64,000 bases of DNA from Rhodobacter flavimaris (GCF_021378075.1 NZ_JAJUOS010000004.1:1-64000), one strand, 5' to 3'; positions 18,840-27,938 are shown, counted from the stretch's first letter. Numbers and translations: made by a program. The notes: generated by a model from the sequence alone, not told the origin.

Positions 18840-19298
18840 TGCGTGGCCGGTCCGGAGGGCGCTGCTCCGGACCGGCCGGCTAGACTTTGTTCAACGTCGA
18901 TCAAGATGCAAAGTCACCGCCGCGGCCTACGCGGCGCCATTGCGCCGATCCTATCCAAAACGCACTATCTCTTTCCGCGGGCCGACTTACCCTTAGGCCT
19001 TTCGTAGGGCTATGTAACCGGCGAGTTGCGAGGCGGGCGTGGATCTTGGTGACCCGGCGCTCGGAGTGCTTCGCGATGAGGCATTGGCCCCACCGATTCA
19101 CACGGGTGTGTACTGGTTCAGCCGCCGGGTTCGACGGAGCATCGGTCCGTCGTCGCCTTCAAGCGCGCAATCTCTGACCTTGGGCGATCCAAGGATGGGT
19201 CTCTCATCAGCCGCGCCATGGTCGCGCAATGATCGACCGATCATGAGGGCCCGATGTTGAACGCGCAGTTGTTCACGCAGCGTGAAATATCTACGCGC
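18840..19298. other. intergenic region without a recognisable gene
   Basis: In these 459 nt I find no frame with a family resemblance, no tRNA and no clear terminator. The region probably belongs to the IS-rearranged stretch to its left. The next gene (MarR family) reads towards it. Confidence 0.4.
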
Positions 19299-19790
19299 TC
19301 AGCTTCCGCTGGTGTCCTGATCCGGGCGCCCGGTTGCCGCCCTGAGGGGGGCACGGCTCAGATCGTTGTTTGCATCCGCAATCTTGCGCATCAGGGAAAG
19401 CAGAGTTGCGCGCTCATCGTCGCTAAGATCAGCAAAGATGACTTCCTGCGTGCGGCGCACTGCGGGCCAGATCGTCCGCAGCACCGAGGCGCCGCGCTCG
19501 GTCAACCTCAGCGTCCTCGCGCGGCGGTCGCTTTCGCAAACCGTGCGCTCGATCAGACCGCGCGCTTCAAGGCGCGAGATGACCCCGCCGATGGTTACCC
19601 GGTCATAGGCGATCAATCCCGCAAGCGTTGCCTGGTCGATGCCGGGGTTTTCTTCAAGCATGCTCAGTGCAGCGAATTGCACCGGCGTCAGATCAAAACC
19701 CGCTGCCGCCGTCTCTGCCGTGAATGCCGAAACAGAGATCTGGTGCAGTCGGCGAATGAGGTGCCCGGGAAGATCATAGATGACGGTCAT
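19299..19790 (-). CDS. MarR family regulator of the gentisate operon
   Basis: From the ATG at 19790 the product has 163 aa. It has the MarR winged helix (LTPVQFAALSMLEENPGIDQATLAGLIAYDRVTIGGVISRLEARGLIER) and the wing tip CESDRRARTLRLT. MarR proteins repress aromatic catabolic genes until the substrate or its CoA ester binds. It is divergent from the gentisate operon, with the promoter and an inverted repeat between. A GTG start at 19871 would run into the operator and is rejected. Confidence 0.87.
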   Translation of the reverse strand: MTVIYDLPGHLIRRLHQISVSAFTAETAAAGFDLTPVQFAALSMLEENPGIDQATLAGLIAYDRVTIGGVISRLEARGLIERTVCESDRRARTLRLTERGASVLRTIWPAVRRTQEVIFADLSDDERATLLSLMRKIADANNDLSRAPLRAATGRPDQDTSGS

Positions 19791-19858
19791 GTCTTGGTCG
19801 CTAGTCCAACTTTGTCTCTTGGGCAAGAGATTGATCCACCGCCGCCCCCCTGAAAAAG

Positions 19859-19909
19859 ATGATATGTGCACTCATCATATTTGACACGCATACTAATAAT
19901 ACGCATACT
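19859..19909 (+). promoter_or_regulatory. gentisate operon promoter with upstream inverted repeat
   Basis: A consensus -35 box TTGACA (19881-19886) is followed after 17 nt by CATACT (19904-19909). Just upstream, ATGAT (19859-19863) and ATCAT (19874-19878) form an inverted repeat around a TGCA core, a likely MarR site. ACGCATACTA is repeated at 19886-19895 and 19901-19910, overlapping the promoter with a 15-bp period. Confidence 0.6.
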
Positions 19910-19945
19910 ACCTATTAATTCGAGTCGCTTTAGGGAGGAGTGCCG

Positions 19946-21025
19946 ATGGAAAACGCGATGCAACCCGAGGATACGCCTGAGCTGCGGAAGCTTTATGCCG
20001 ACTTCAAGGCACAGCACCTCAACCCGCTCTGGACCCAGCTGGGCGACCTGATGCCGCGTCATCCGCGGCCGCTGGCCAAGGCGCATGTCTGGAAATGGGC
20101 AGACCTCCATCCGCTGGCCCAGACCTCGGGCGAACTGGTGCCGGTGGGTCGCGGCGGCGAGCGCCGCGCGATCGGTTTGGCCAACCCCGGCCTTGGCGGC
20201 GAGGCCTATATCACCCCCACTCTGTGGTGCGCGATCCAGTATCTCGGCCCTAAGGAAACCGCGCCGGAACACCGTCACTCGCAAAACGCCTTCCGCTTTG
20301 TCGTCGAGGGCGAAGGCGTCTGGACAGTGGTCAACGGCGACCCCGTGCGTATGTCGCGTGGCGACTTCCTGCTGACGCCGGGTTGGAACTTCCATGGCCA
20401 CCATAACGAGACCGACAAGCCGATGGCCTGGATCGACGGGCTCGACATCCCCTTCTCGTTCCAGAATGACGTGGGCTTCTTCGAATTCGGCTCGGATCGG
20501 GTGACCGACTACGCGACGCCGAACTACTCGCGCGGCGAGCGGCTGTGGTGCCATCCGGGCCTGCGCCCTCTGTCAGGGCTGCAAAACACCGTCTCCTCGC
20601 CGATTGGCGCCTATCGTTGGGAATGCACCGATGCCGCCCTGACCCAGCAACTGCTGCTGGAGGACGAGGGCCACCCCGCGACGGTCGAACAGGGCCACGC
20701 CGCAGTGCGCTATATCAACCCGACGACCGGCGGCGACGTGATGCCGACGATCCGGGCCGAGTTCCACCGCCTGCGCGCGGGCTGCGAAACACCGATGCGC
20801 CGCGACGTCGGCTCGACCGTCTTCCAGGTCTTCGAGGGCCGGGGCGCGGTTGTGATGGGCGGTGTGACCCACAAGGTCGAGAAGGGCGATATCTTCGTCA
20901 TCCCCTCCTGGATCCCGTGGTCGCTTCAGGCCGAGACGCAGTTCGACCTGTTCCGCTTCTCGGATGCGCCGATCATCGAGCGGCTGAACTTCAACCGCAC
21001 CCTGATCGAAGACCGCGAGCAATGA
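19946..21025 (+). CDS. gtdA: gentisate 1,2-dioxygenase
   Basis: The 359-aa bicupin opens gentisate (2,5-dihydroxybenzoate) to maleylpyruvate with Fe(II) and O2. The iron ligands are visible in the first cupin: His109 and His111 in EHRHSQNAFRFVVEGEG, and His150 in GWNFHGH. The second cupin is near residues 280-330. AGGGAGGAG lies 5 nt before the ATG chosen, which excludes the GTG two codons earlier. It is the first gene of an eight-gene operon and overlaps the next by 4 nt. Confidence 0.95.
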   Translation: MENAMQPEDTPELRKLYADFKAQHLNPLWTQLGDLMPRHPRPLAKAHVWKWADLHPLAQTSGELVPVGRGGERRAIGLANPGLGGEAYITPTLWCAIQYLGPKETAPEHRHSQNAFRFVVEGEGVWTVVNGDPVRMSRGDFLLTPGWNFHGHHNETDKPMAWIDGLDIPFSFQNDVGFFEFGSDRVTDYATPNYSRGERLWCHPGLRPLSGLQNTVSSPIGAYRWECTDAALTQQLLLEDEGHPATVEQGHAAVRYINPTTGGDVMPTIRAEFHRLRAGCETPMRRDVGSTVFQVFEGRGAVVMGGVTHKVEKGDIFVIPSWIPWSLQAETQFDLFRFSDAPIIERLNFNRTLIEDREQ

Positions 21026-21594
21026 GCACGCTGGACGAGGCGCGGGAAGCCCTGCGCCTGCTTCAGGGCCTTGGCGCGCGCTACGACGCGCCTGAGGCTC
21101 CGGCCCAGGCCCTGGCGCTTGCCCGCAGCGGGACCGCCTATTTCGCGCGCAAGCTCAATGAGCTGAGCGACGTCGAGCTTTACGGCCCTTCCCGCGTGAC
21201 GGGTTGGACGCGGGCGCATGTGATCTGCGATGTCGCCTATCAGGCCCGCGCGATTGCCGCGCAGGCCGAGGCGCTGACTGCGGGCTCTCCGGCCCCGCCG
21301 TTCTACGAAAGCGAGGCTGCGCGTCTTGAGGCGATCGATCTGGGCGCGACGCTGCCCCCGCGCGCCCTGCGCCACCTTGCCGACCACTCGGCGGTGCATC
21401 TGGATGTCGTCTGGCGCGATCTTCCGGGTGCGTGCTGGTCTGCGCGGGCCAGCGACGCGCAAGGCGCCGACCGCGCCATGAGCGACACCGCGACCGAGCG
21501 CACAAGGCTGCTTTGGCAGGCCGCGCTCGACCTCGATAACGGGGCGCGTCTGCGCGACGTGCCCGTGCAACTGCGCCCGCAGACTGCGCACTGA
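21022..21594 (+). CDS. DinB/MDMPI-like protein, putative maleylpyruvate isomerase-type
   Basis: The 190-aa protein resembles the N-terminal four-helix DinB domain of mycothiol-dependent maleylpyruvate isomerase, with the landmark VTGWTRAHVICDVAYQA. In the actinobacterial enzymes the equivalent stretch usually reads RGHVLAHLARNA with a zinc His, where Asp stands here (HVICD). The later ligand region reads DHSAVHLD. The C-terminal domain is absent. Alphaproteobacteria are not known to make mycothiol, and a zeta-GST isomerase is encoded two genes later. The actual job is uncertain, but the setting is clearly gentisate degradation. Confidence 0.7.
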   Translation: MSTLDEAREALRLLQGLGARYDAPEAPAQALALARSGTAYFARKLNELSDVELYGPSRVTGWTRAHVICDVAYQARAIAAQAEALTAGSPAPPFYESEAARLEAIDLGATLPPRALRHLADHSAVHLDVVWRDLPGACWSARASDAQGADRAMSDTATERTRLLWQAALDLDNGARLRDVPVQLRPQTAH

Positions 21595-21614
21595 CACTCA
21601 ACAAGGAAACGTCG

Positions 21615-22316
21615 ATGACCAAAGCCACCCTGTTCCCCAACCCCGAATGGCCGAGCGTGCCGGTGAAAGGCGAAGCCGCCGAATACCCGGTGCATCGCAT
21701 CTTCTGCGTGGGCCGCAACTACGCCGCCCATGCCGCCGAGATGGGCGTGGCGGTGGACCGCGAGGCGCCGTTCTACTTCACCAAGTCGGCCCTGATGACC
21801 GAGCAGAGCGGCGCGACTGTGCCCTACCCGCCGGGCACCACGAATTTCCACTACGAGATGGAACTGGTCATCGCCATCGGCGCACCGATCTTCAAGGGCG
21901 ACACGGAGGCCGCCGCCAAGGCGATCTACGGCTACGCGAGCGGCCTCGACATGACCCGCCGTGATCTGCAACTTGCGGCCCGCGCCAAGCAGCGCCCCTG
22001 GGATCTGGGCAAGGATGTCGAGCAATCCGCCGTCATCGCGCCGATCACCAAGGTCGCCGATTATGCCGCCATCGGCCCGCAGCGCATCCATCTGGAAGTG
22101 AACGGCGAGATCCGTCAGGACGCCAAGCTTGAGGACCTGATCTGGAAGGTCGAGGAAATCGTCAGCCACCTGTCGCATTACTACCACCTCGTGCCGGGCG
22201 ATCTGATCATGACCGGCACGCCGGCGGGCGTCGGCGCGGTCGTGGCGGGTGACGTGATCACCGGGGGTATCGACGGTCTCGCGCCGGTCTCGCTGAACGT
22301 CGGGGCGGCCGAATGA
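21615..22316 (+). CDS. fumarylpyruvate hydrolase (FAA hydrolase family)
   Basis: This 233-aa protein is a compact FAA-family hydrolase with VGRNYAAHAAEMG near the N-terminus, the acidic metal motif NFHYEMELVIAIG and the closing LIMTGTPAGVGAV. In the gentisate route, this family splits fumarylpyruvate into fumarate and pyruvate. The neighbours support that role over fumarylacetoacetase. The GGAAA ribosome site precedes the ATG, and the stop overlaps the next start by 4 nt. Confidence 0.9.
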   Translation: MTKATLFPNPEWPSVPVKGEAAEYPVHRIFCVGRNYAAHAAEMGVAVDREAPFYFTKSALMTEQSGATVPYPPGTTNFHYEMELVIAIGAPIFKGDTEAAAKAIYGYASGLDMTRRDLQLAARAKQRPWDLGKDVEQSAVIAPITKVADYAAIGPQRIHLEVNGEIRQDAKLEDLIWKVEEIVSHLSHYYHLVPGDLIMTGTPAGVGAVVAGDVITGGIDGLAPVSLNVGAAE

Positions 22317-22960
22317 TCCGCTTTCACGGATATTTCCGCAGCTCTTCGGCCTATCGCTGCCGGATCGCCTTCAACCTGAAGGGGGTCGGCTACGATTTCG
22401 TCTCGGTGCATCTGCGCCGGGACGGTGGCCAGCAGAAGACGCCGGAGTATCGTGCGAAGAACCCGCAGGCACTGGTGCCGACGCTGGAGGCGGGCGAGTT
22501 CCGTCTGACCCAGTCGCTGGCAATCATCGAGTGGCTCGACGAAACCCACCCTGGCCCGAAACTGCTGCCCGAGGATGCCAATCTGCGTGCACAGGTGCGT
22601 GCCTTTTCGCAGGTCATCGCCTGCGACATCCATCCGCTGCAAAACCTGCGGGTGCTCGATTATCTCAAGGGAATTTTCGGCGCCGATCAGGCGGCGCTTG
22701 ATGCCTGGTGCGGCCGCTGGATCGCGGATGGCCTGGCAGCCTGCGAGGCGCTTCTGGCCGAACGCGCGCCCTCGACCTTCTGCTTTGGCGAGGCGCCGAG
22801 CCTGGCCGATATCTGCCTTGTGCCGCAGGTCTTTTCCGCCGCGCGCTTCGGCACCGATCTGACCGCGATGCCGCGCCTGCGCGCCATCGCCGCCGCCTGC
22901 GAGGCGCTGCCGGCCTTTGCCGACGCGCATCCCAAGAATCAACCGGACTGGGAGGCCTGA
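22313..22960 (+). CDS. maiA: zeta-class GST, maleylpyruvate/maleylacetoacetate isomerase
   Basis: The 215-aa protein has the zeta-GST active-site motif SSSAYRCRIA (family form SSxSxRVR), the cis-Pro segment QALVPTLE and a helical C-terminal domain. It isomerises maleylpyruvate to fumarylpyruvate with glutathione, sitting between the dioxygenase and hydrolase steps. With the DinB-like gene in the same operon, two candidate isomerases coexist. This one has all the expected active-site features. Confidence 0.9.
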   Translation: MIRFHGYFRSSSAYRCRIAFNLKGVGYDFVSVHLRRDGGQQKTPEYRAKNPQALVPTLEAGEFRLTQSLAIIEWLDETHPGPKLLPEDANLRAQVRAFSQVIACDIHPLQNLRVLDYLKGIFGADQAALDAWCGRWIADGLAACEALLAERAPSTFCFGEAPSLADICLVPQVFSAARFGTDLTAMPRLRAIAAACEALPAFADAHPKNQPDWEA

Positions 22961-23012
22961 GGGAGGGCACCCAGTTCACACTCTGTATAGTCATGCTCAG
23001 GGAGGATCAGTC

Positions 23013-23999
23013 ATGACCATTGCAAACTTCACCAGCCGCGCGGTTCTGGCGGCACTGATGACCACGGCCGCCGCCATGGCCGCCGAGGCGCGCGAGCTGC
23101 GCATGGGCGTCATCACCCCGCCCAGCCATGTCTGGACCAAGGTAGCCAACCGTATCGCCGAGAAGCTGCCCGAGGCCACCGGGGGTGAGCTGAGCGTGGC
23201 TGTCTTCCCGGCGGGCCAGCTTGGATCTGAGCAGGAAATGTATCAGCAGATGTCCACGGGCCTGCTCGATGCGGGTCTCATGACCGCGGCCATCACCTCG
23301 CTGCGCGCGCCCTCGATGCAGGGTTGGTTCACGCCCTACCTGTTCGAGGATGTCTCGGCCGCGATCAAGGCTTCGGAAACGCCGGCGGCGGGCGAGATGC
23401 TCAAGGAGCTTGATGCCGCTGGCCTGCACGGTCTGGGCTACACCTTCGCCGGTATGCGCCACATCCTGATGAAGGATGCGCCCGCGACCTCGGCCGCTGA
23501 TCTCGCCAACAAGAAGATCCGCATCGTGCCCTTCCCGGCGATGAAGACCTGGTGGGAATCGGTCGGCGCCGTGCCGACGCCGGTCAACCTGACCGAGGTC
23601 TACCAGGCGCTGCAAACCGGGCTTCTGGACGGCATCGACATTGACCTCGACGCGCTCGTCGGCCTCAAGTTCGGAGAGGTGGCCAAGGGCCTGACCATCA
23701 CCGACCACATGGCCTTCCCCGCTGTCATGGTCGTGTCGGACATGGCCTGGTCGGGCATGTCGGCCGAAGAACAGGCCGCCTTCACCACCGTGGTGAACGA
23801 GGCGCTGGCCTGGGGTTCGGCCCAGCAGATCGAAGCCGAGAAGGCCAACCTTGCCACCCTAGAGGCGCAGATGGATGTCGTGACCCTCGAAAACGGCAAA
23901 GAGGCTTTCACGGCCGCCAATGACGCGGTTCAGGCCAGCTTTGCCGCTTATCCGCTGATCGCGCAGTTCCAGGCCGAAGTCGCGGGGCAGGCGAAGTGA
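23013..23999 (+). CDS. TRAP transporter substrate-binding protein (gentisate operon)
   Basis: The 328-aa protein starts at an ATG with GGGAGGAT upstream and has a signal peptide ending near MAA-EA. The DctP fold phrases VFPAGQLGSEQEMYQQMSTG and GLLDGIDIDL are clear. Its place between maiA and the 3-hydroxybenzoate hydroxylase gene suggests it captures 3-hydroxybenzoate or gentisate in the periplasm. The ligand cannot be read directly. Its stop overlaps the small permease start (GTGA). Confidence 0.9.
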   Translation: MTIANFTSRAVLAALMTTAAAMAAEARELRMGVITPPSHVWTKVANRIAEKLPEATGGELSVAVFPAGQLGSEQEMYQQMSTGLLDAGLMTAAITSLRAPSMQGWFTPYLFEDVSAAIKASETPAAGEMLKELDAAGLHGLGYTFAGMRHILMKDAPATSAADLANKKIRIVPFPAMKTWWESVGAVPTPVNLTEVYQALQTGLLDGIDIDLDALVGLKFGEVAKGLTITDHMAFPAVMVVSDMAWSGMSAEEQAAFTTVVNEALAWGSAQQIEAEKANLATLEAQMDVVTLENGKEAFTAANDAVQASFAAYPLIAQFQAEVAGQAK

Positions 24000-24490
24000 A
24001 CCTTTTCCCGGTTCTTTCGGGGGGGCTGGTCCGGCTTGAACGCTGGGCCAGCAGACTCCTGGTGATCGGCTTTGTCGGGCTGATCGTGGCCAATGTGGGG
24101 ATGCGCTACCTTGCCGGGCGGCCCATCGTCTTTGCCGAGGAACTGGCGGCGATCCTGCTGGTCTGGCTGACGCTGGTCGCGGTATCGATTTCGATCCACG
24201 ACAAGGCCCAGATTGGGGTCACGCTTTTGTCCGATGCACTGCCCGCACAGGCGCGGCGCGTGCTGGACATCGTGGTCTGGGCGTTGGTCGCCCTGATGCT
24301 TGGCTCCTTGCTGAAGGCCGGTGTGACCTGGGTCCGCTCGCCCGCGGTTTCGTTCGAGCAGGTGATCACCACGGGCTGGTCGAAAACCCCGTTCTTCACC
24401 ATCTTCCCGATCTTCTGTGCCTCGGCCCTGGTCCATGCGCTGGCGCATCTGTCGCGCGCGACCGGCGTCTTGTGGGAGCATCTCAAATGA
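23996..24490 (+). CDS. TRAP transporter small permease (DctQ-like, gentisate operon)
   Basis: This 164-aa membrane protein has four predicted helices and the DctQ motif FAEELAAILLVWLTLVAVSISIHDKAQIGV. It starts with GTG inside the receptor stop and ends inside the start of the large permease, so all three TRAP genes are translationally coupled. It forms the membrane complex with DctM. Confidence 0.88.
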   Translation: MNLFPVLSGGLVRLERWASRLLVIGFVGLIVANVGMRYLAGRPIVFAEELAAILLVWLTLVAVSISIHDKAQIGVTLLSDALPAQARRVLDIVVWALVALMLGSLLKAGVTWVRSPAVSFEQVITTGWSKTPFFTIFPIFCASALVHALAHLSRATGVLWEHLK

Positions 24491-25749
24491 CGGGTCTTTC
24501 CTTCCTTCTGCTGATGCTGAGCGGTATGCCGGTCGCCTTCGTGCTGATCGGCGCAACGCTGGTCTTCATGTTCGTGGCCGATCGGATGCAATTGCTGACG
24601 GCCATCCCGCAAATCGCCTTCGGCTCGGTCGAGAATTTCGACCTGCTGGCGATCCCGCTGTTCGTCCTGTTGGGCGAGATCATGAACGAAAGCGGCCTGA
24701 CGCGGCGCATCATCATCGCGGTGCGCGTCTGGCTGACGCGCGTGCCGCATAACCTTGTCATCGTGAACCTTGTCTCCAACCTGGCGCTGGCCGCGATCAT
24801 GGGCTCGGCCACGGCGCAGATGGCGGTGATGAGCCGCGTCGTCGTCCCCGAGATGGAAAAGGACGGCTACAACCGGGGCTATGCCGCGGGCCTGACCGCC
24901 GCCGCGGGCCTTCTGGGGCCAATCATTCCGCCCTCGATGATCTTCATCATCTTCGGCGTCATCGCGCAGGTCTCGATCGCCGACATGTTCACTGCGGGGA
25001 TCGTGCCTGGCGTGACGCTCTTCGTGTTCATCCTGGCGCTGGCGTTGATGCAGGCGCGCAAGAACCACGACCCCTCGGCTTCGGGCGCGGGGATGCCGAC
25101 CGGCTCGAAGCTGCGTGCGACATTGCCGGGCGTTGCGACCATGGCCATACCGGCGGTCATCGTGGGGGGCATCTCGTTTGGCATCTTCACGCCCACCGAG
25201 TCCGCCGCCGCCGCCATCGTTGTTGCGCTGATCTTCGGCGCGGTCATCTTCCGCGAACTGCCGCTGAACCGCCTGCCCGCGATCATCGACCGCACCGTGA
25301 CCAACTCGGCCGTGGTGCTGTTCCTGATCCTCGCGGCCAAGATCTTCGGCTGGGTTTTGACGTTCAACCAGATCCCGCAGCACGTCGCGGATTTAATTGT
25401 CTCGCTGACCGACAACCCGACGATCTTCCTGCTGCTGATCGTTGCGTTCCTGTCCCTCGTGGGCATGTTCCTCGACGGGATCGCGGCGCTGATCATCCTG
25501 ACGCCGATCCTGCTGCCCGTCGCTGTTTCGAACTATGGCATCGACCCGATCCAGTTCGGCGTCGTCATGGGGCTTACGCTGGTCCTTGGCCTGCTGACCC
25601 CGCCGGTCGGAACGGGCCTCTATATCGCGGCGGCCCTTTCGAATGTCTCGATCCTGCGGCTCTCGCGGCTGCTCGTCCCTTATGTGCTGGCGACCCTGGT
25701 CGTCATTCTGATGGTGGTCTTCCTGCCCTGGATGGTGCGCCCGTTCTGA
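24487..25749 (+). CDS. TRAP transporter large permease (DctM-like, gentisate operon)
   Basis: The 420-aa protein has about 12 hydrophobic segments and typical DctM phrases (GSATAQMAVMSRVVVPEM, LLGPIIPPSMIFIIFG, LLTPPVGTGLYIAA). It is the sodium-driven transport subunit. The ATG overlaps the DctQ stop by 4 nt, and an earlier in-frame Met lies inside dctQ. It is followed after 71 nt by the 3-hydroxybenzoate hydroxylase gene. Confidence 0.92.
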   Translation: MTGLSFLLLMLSGMPVAFVLIGATLVFMFVADRMQLLTAIPQIAFGSVENFDLLAIPLFVLLGEIMNESGLTRRIIIAVRVWLTRVPHNLVIVNLVSNLALAAIMGSATAQMAVMSRVVVPEMEKDGYNRGYAAGLTAAAGLLGPIIPPSMIFIIFGVIAQVSIADMFTAGIVPGVTLFVFILALALMQARKNHDPSASGAGMPTGSKLRATLPGVATMAIPAVIVGGISFGIFTPTESAAAAIVVALIFGAVIFRELPLNRLPAIIDRTVTNSAVVLFLILAAKIFGWVLTFNQIPQHVADLIVSLTDNPTIFLLLIVAFLSLVGMFLDGIAALIILTPILLPVAVSNYGIDPIQFGVVMGLTLVLGLLTPPVGTGLYIAAALSNVSILRLSRLLVPYVLATLVVILMVVFLPWMVRPF

Positions 25750-25820
25750 GGCGCCTTCCGCTTTCCTGAAAACTGAAACACGGCCCGGCCCCTCGCCCGG
25801 GTCAACGGAGGAGAATTGTC

Positions 25821-27032
25821 ATGACCCAAGAACTACCCATCCTGATCGCCGGAGGCGGCATCGGCGGCCTCGCAACCGCTATCGGCCTTGCGCAAAAGGG
25901 CATCCGCTCACTGGTGCTGGAAAAGGCCCCTGAACTGGGCGAGATCGGCGCCGGCATCCAGCTTGGCCCGAACGCCTTCCATGCCTTCGACTATCTCGGC
26001 GTCGGCGACGAGGCCCGCGAGATGGCCGTCTATGTCGACAACCTGCGCCTGATGGACGCGATCGCCGGGACCGAGATCACCCGTATCCCGCTGGATGAGG
26101 CCTTCCGCGCCCGTTTCAAGAACCCCTATGCGGTGATCCATCGCGGCGATCTGCATGGCGTCTTCCTGCGCGCCTGCCGCGAGCATCCGCTGGTCGACCT
26201 GCGCACGAACTCCGAGGTTGCTGACTATGAGCAAGATGGCACCTCGGTCACCGCGCTTCTTGCCTCGGGCGAGCGCGTGACCGGGCGCATCCTGATCGGC
26301 GCCGATGGCCTGTGGTCGAACATCCGCAAGCGCCTCGTCGGGGACGGAATGCCGCGCGTCTCGGGTCATACCACCTACCGCTCGGTGATCCCGACCGAGG
26401 ACATGCCCGAGGATCTGCGCTGGAACGCCGCCACGCTCTGGGCCGGGCCGAGGTGTCACATCGTTCACTACCCGCTCAAGGGCTGGAAGCTGTTCAACCT
26501 CGTGGTCACCTATCACAACGACGCCCCCAGCCCCGAGGCTGGCGTCAGCGTGACCCATGACGAGGTCAAGAAGGGCTTCGAGCATGTCGCCCCCGTCGCG
26601 CGCCAGATCATCGACCGCGGCCAGAACTGGAAACGTTGGGTGCTGTGTGATCGCGACCCGGTGAGCAACTGGGTCGATGGCCGCGTGGCCCTGTTGGGCG
26701 ATGCCGCGCACCCCATGCTGCAATACTTCGCCCAGGGCGCCTGCATGGCGATGGAGGACGCGGTTGCGCTGGCCCATTGCCTCGACACGAACGCGGATCA
26801 CGATGCGGCGCTGGCGCAATACCAGGATCTGCGCCGCCTGCGCACCGCCCGCGTGCAGCTGCAATCGCGCGAGATCGGCCAGCATGTCTATCACCCGGCG
26901 GGCGCACATGCGCAGCTGCGTAACGCAGTGATGAGCGCCAAGTCGCCCGAGAACTGGTATGATATCGTCGACTGGCTCTATGGCTCGACCGGGCTGGAAG
27001 GCGCGGTCTCGGCCGAGACGCATAGGCGGTAA
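25821..27032 (+). CDS. 3-hydroxybenzoate 6-hydroxylase (FAD monooxygenase)
   Basis: This 403-aa PHBH-fold flavoprotein has GGGIGGLATAIGLAQKG (FAD pyrophosphate), LIGADGLWS (DG motif) and ALLGDAAHPMLQYFAQGACMAMEDA (FAD ribityl, GD motif). Sequence style and length match 3-hydroxybenzoate 6-hydroxylases such as MhbM/NagX, which make gentisate with NADH. Salicylate 1-hydroxylases share the fold, but they yield catechol, which does not fit this operon. GGAGGAG lies before the ATG. It closes the operon, so the presumed entry substrate is 3-hydroxybenzoate. Confidence 0.83.
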   Translation: MTQELPILIAGGGIGGLATAIGLAQKGIRSLVLEKAPELGEIGAGIQLGPNAFHAFDYLGVGDEAREMAVYVDNLRLMDAIAGTEITRIPLDEAFRARFKNPYAVIHRGDLHGVFLRACREHPLVDLRTNSEVADYEQDGTSVTALLASGERVTGRILIGADGLWSNIRKRLVGDGMPRVSGHTTYRSVIPTEDMPEDLRWNAATLWAGPRCHIVHYPLKGWKLFNLVVTYHNDAPSPEAGVSVTHDEVKKGFEHVAPVARQIIDRGQNWKRWVLCDRDPVSNWVDGRVALLGDAAHPMLQYFAQGACMAMEDAVALAHCLDTNADHDAALAQYQDLRRLRTARVQLQSREIGQHVYHPAGAHAQLRNAVMSAKSPENWYDIVDWLYGSTGLEGAVSAETHRR

Positions 27033-27052
27033 TCAGGATAGGAGCGGCCTCT

Positions 27053-27085
27053 CGATGCGGGCGCCTCGCCGCGCAACCCGCATCG
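27053..27085 (+). terminator. hairpin after the gentisate operon
   Basis: Nine-bp arms CGATGCGGG and CCCGCATCG surround a 15-nt loop 20 nt past the hydroxylase stop. No T-run follows, so this is an end-of-operon hairpin and not a clear intrinsic terminator. The next gene is convergent. Confidence 0.4.
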
Positions 27086-27290
27086 CATGAGTGCCGCGTC
27101 CTACCGGGCGTAAGCATGAAGGTTGCAGCGAAGGGCGCCGCGCCGGCACATCGGGTTTCCTGATCCGGACATGGACGCGAGCCTGACCGAGGTTCCGATT
27201 GGGTGCCGTTCAGATCCGACCGCGGCCTGTTTTGCGCCGTTGCGTCGTCTGCTCAGCGCGGGATGCCGCTCGCGATGACCGGCGGGTTGT

Positions 27291-27938
27291 TCAGTCGTCG
27301 CCTTCAGGCGAAAGATCCGGCCGGTGCCGATGTGCAAGTTCGCGCGCCGCGTCGATCCCGATCCCGGTGGTGCAGAGCAGGCGCACGACCGTACTCGAGA
27401 TTTCCTCTTCCGACATTTCGCCAAGCGTGATCGCAAGGCTTACGCCAATGATCGCGTGGCAGGCCATGCGCCAGATCAGCTCGGCATCGTCGGCGTGGAA
27501 CCGCCCGGCCGCGGTCGCCTGCTGCAAGTCGCGGATCGCATAGGGACCCATCCGGCGATACATCGCATCGGCAAGCACCTCCGAGCGGTTCAGCAGCTGT
27601 CGCCAGCGGATGTCGCGCGTGGCCGCCTCAAGCACGGTCCGAATACCGTAGGCATAGACCTGCGCGGGGTCGTCGAACGTATCGGTGACCCGCTCGATCC
27701 GCACCGCAAGCGAGGACATCATCTCCTCGAGCACCGCAACCGCCAGCTCATCCTTCGACTTGAAGTAGTTGTAGACGGTGCCGGCGCCCACGTCGGCACG
27801 CTCGGCGATCTCAAGCATCGTGGCGCCGTCCACGCCCTTCTCGCTCATGATCGCGCGGGCGGCGCGGATCAGGGCCTCGCGTACAAGCCGTTGACGGCGG
27901 GCAACGCGGCCTTCGGCGGGCGGTTCTGCTGTGTTCAT
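27291..27938 (-). CDS. TetR family regulator, RolR-like
   Basis: The 215-aa protein (ATG at 27938) carries the TetR DNA-binding segment IRAARAIMSEKGVDGATMLEIAERADVGAGTVYNYFKSKDEL. The ligand domain shows no recognisable pocket motif. It is divergent from an operon with the same gene set as C. glutamicum rolHMD, which is controlled by the TetR repressor RolR. Repression relieved by resorcinol or hydroxyquinol is inferred from that parallel. A palindrome lies 61 nt upstream of its start. Confidence 0.85.
   Translation of the reverse strand: MNTAEPPAEGRVARRQRLVREALIRAARAIMSEKGVDGATMLEIAERADVGAGTVYNYFKSKDELAVAVLEEMMSSLAVRIERVTDTFDDPAQVYAYGIRTVLEAATRDIRWRQLLNRSEVLADAMYRRMGPYAIRDLQQATAAGRFHADDAELIWRMACHAIIGVSLAITLGEMSEEEISSTVVRLLCTTGIGIDAARELAHRHRPDLSPEGDD

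Noticed and set aside
19791-19871. N-terminal extension of the MarR regulator to a GTG start
   Set aside because: It would encode a Gly/Arg/Trp-rich leader unlike MarR proteins and would place the start inside the operator. The ATG at 19790 begins the conserved fold.
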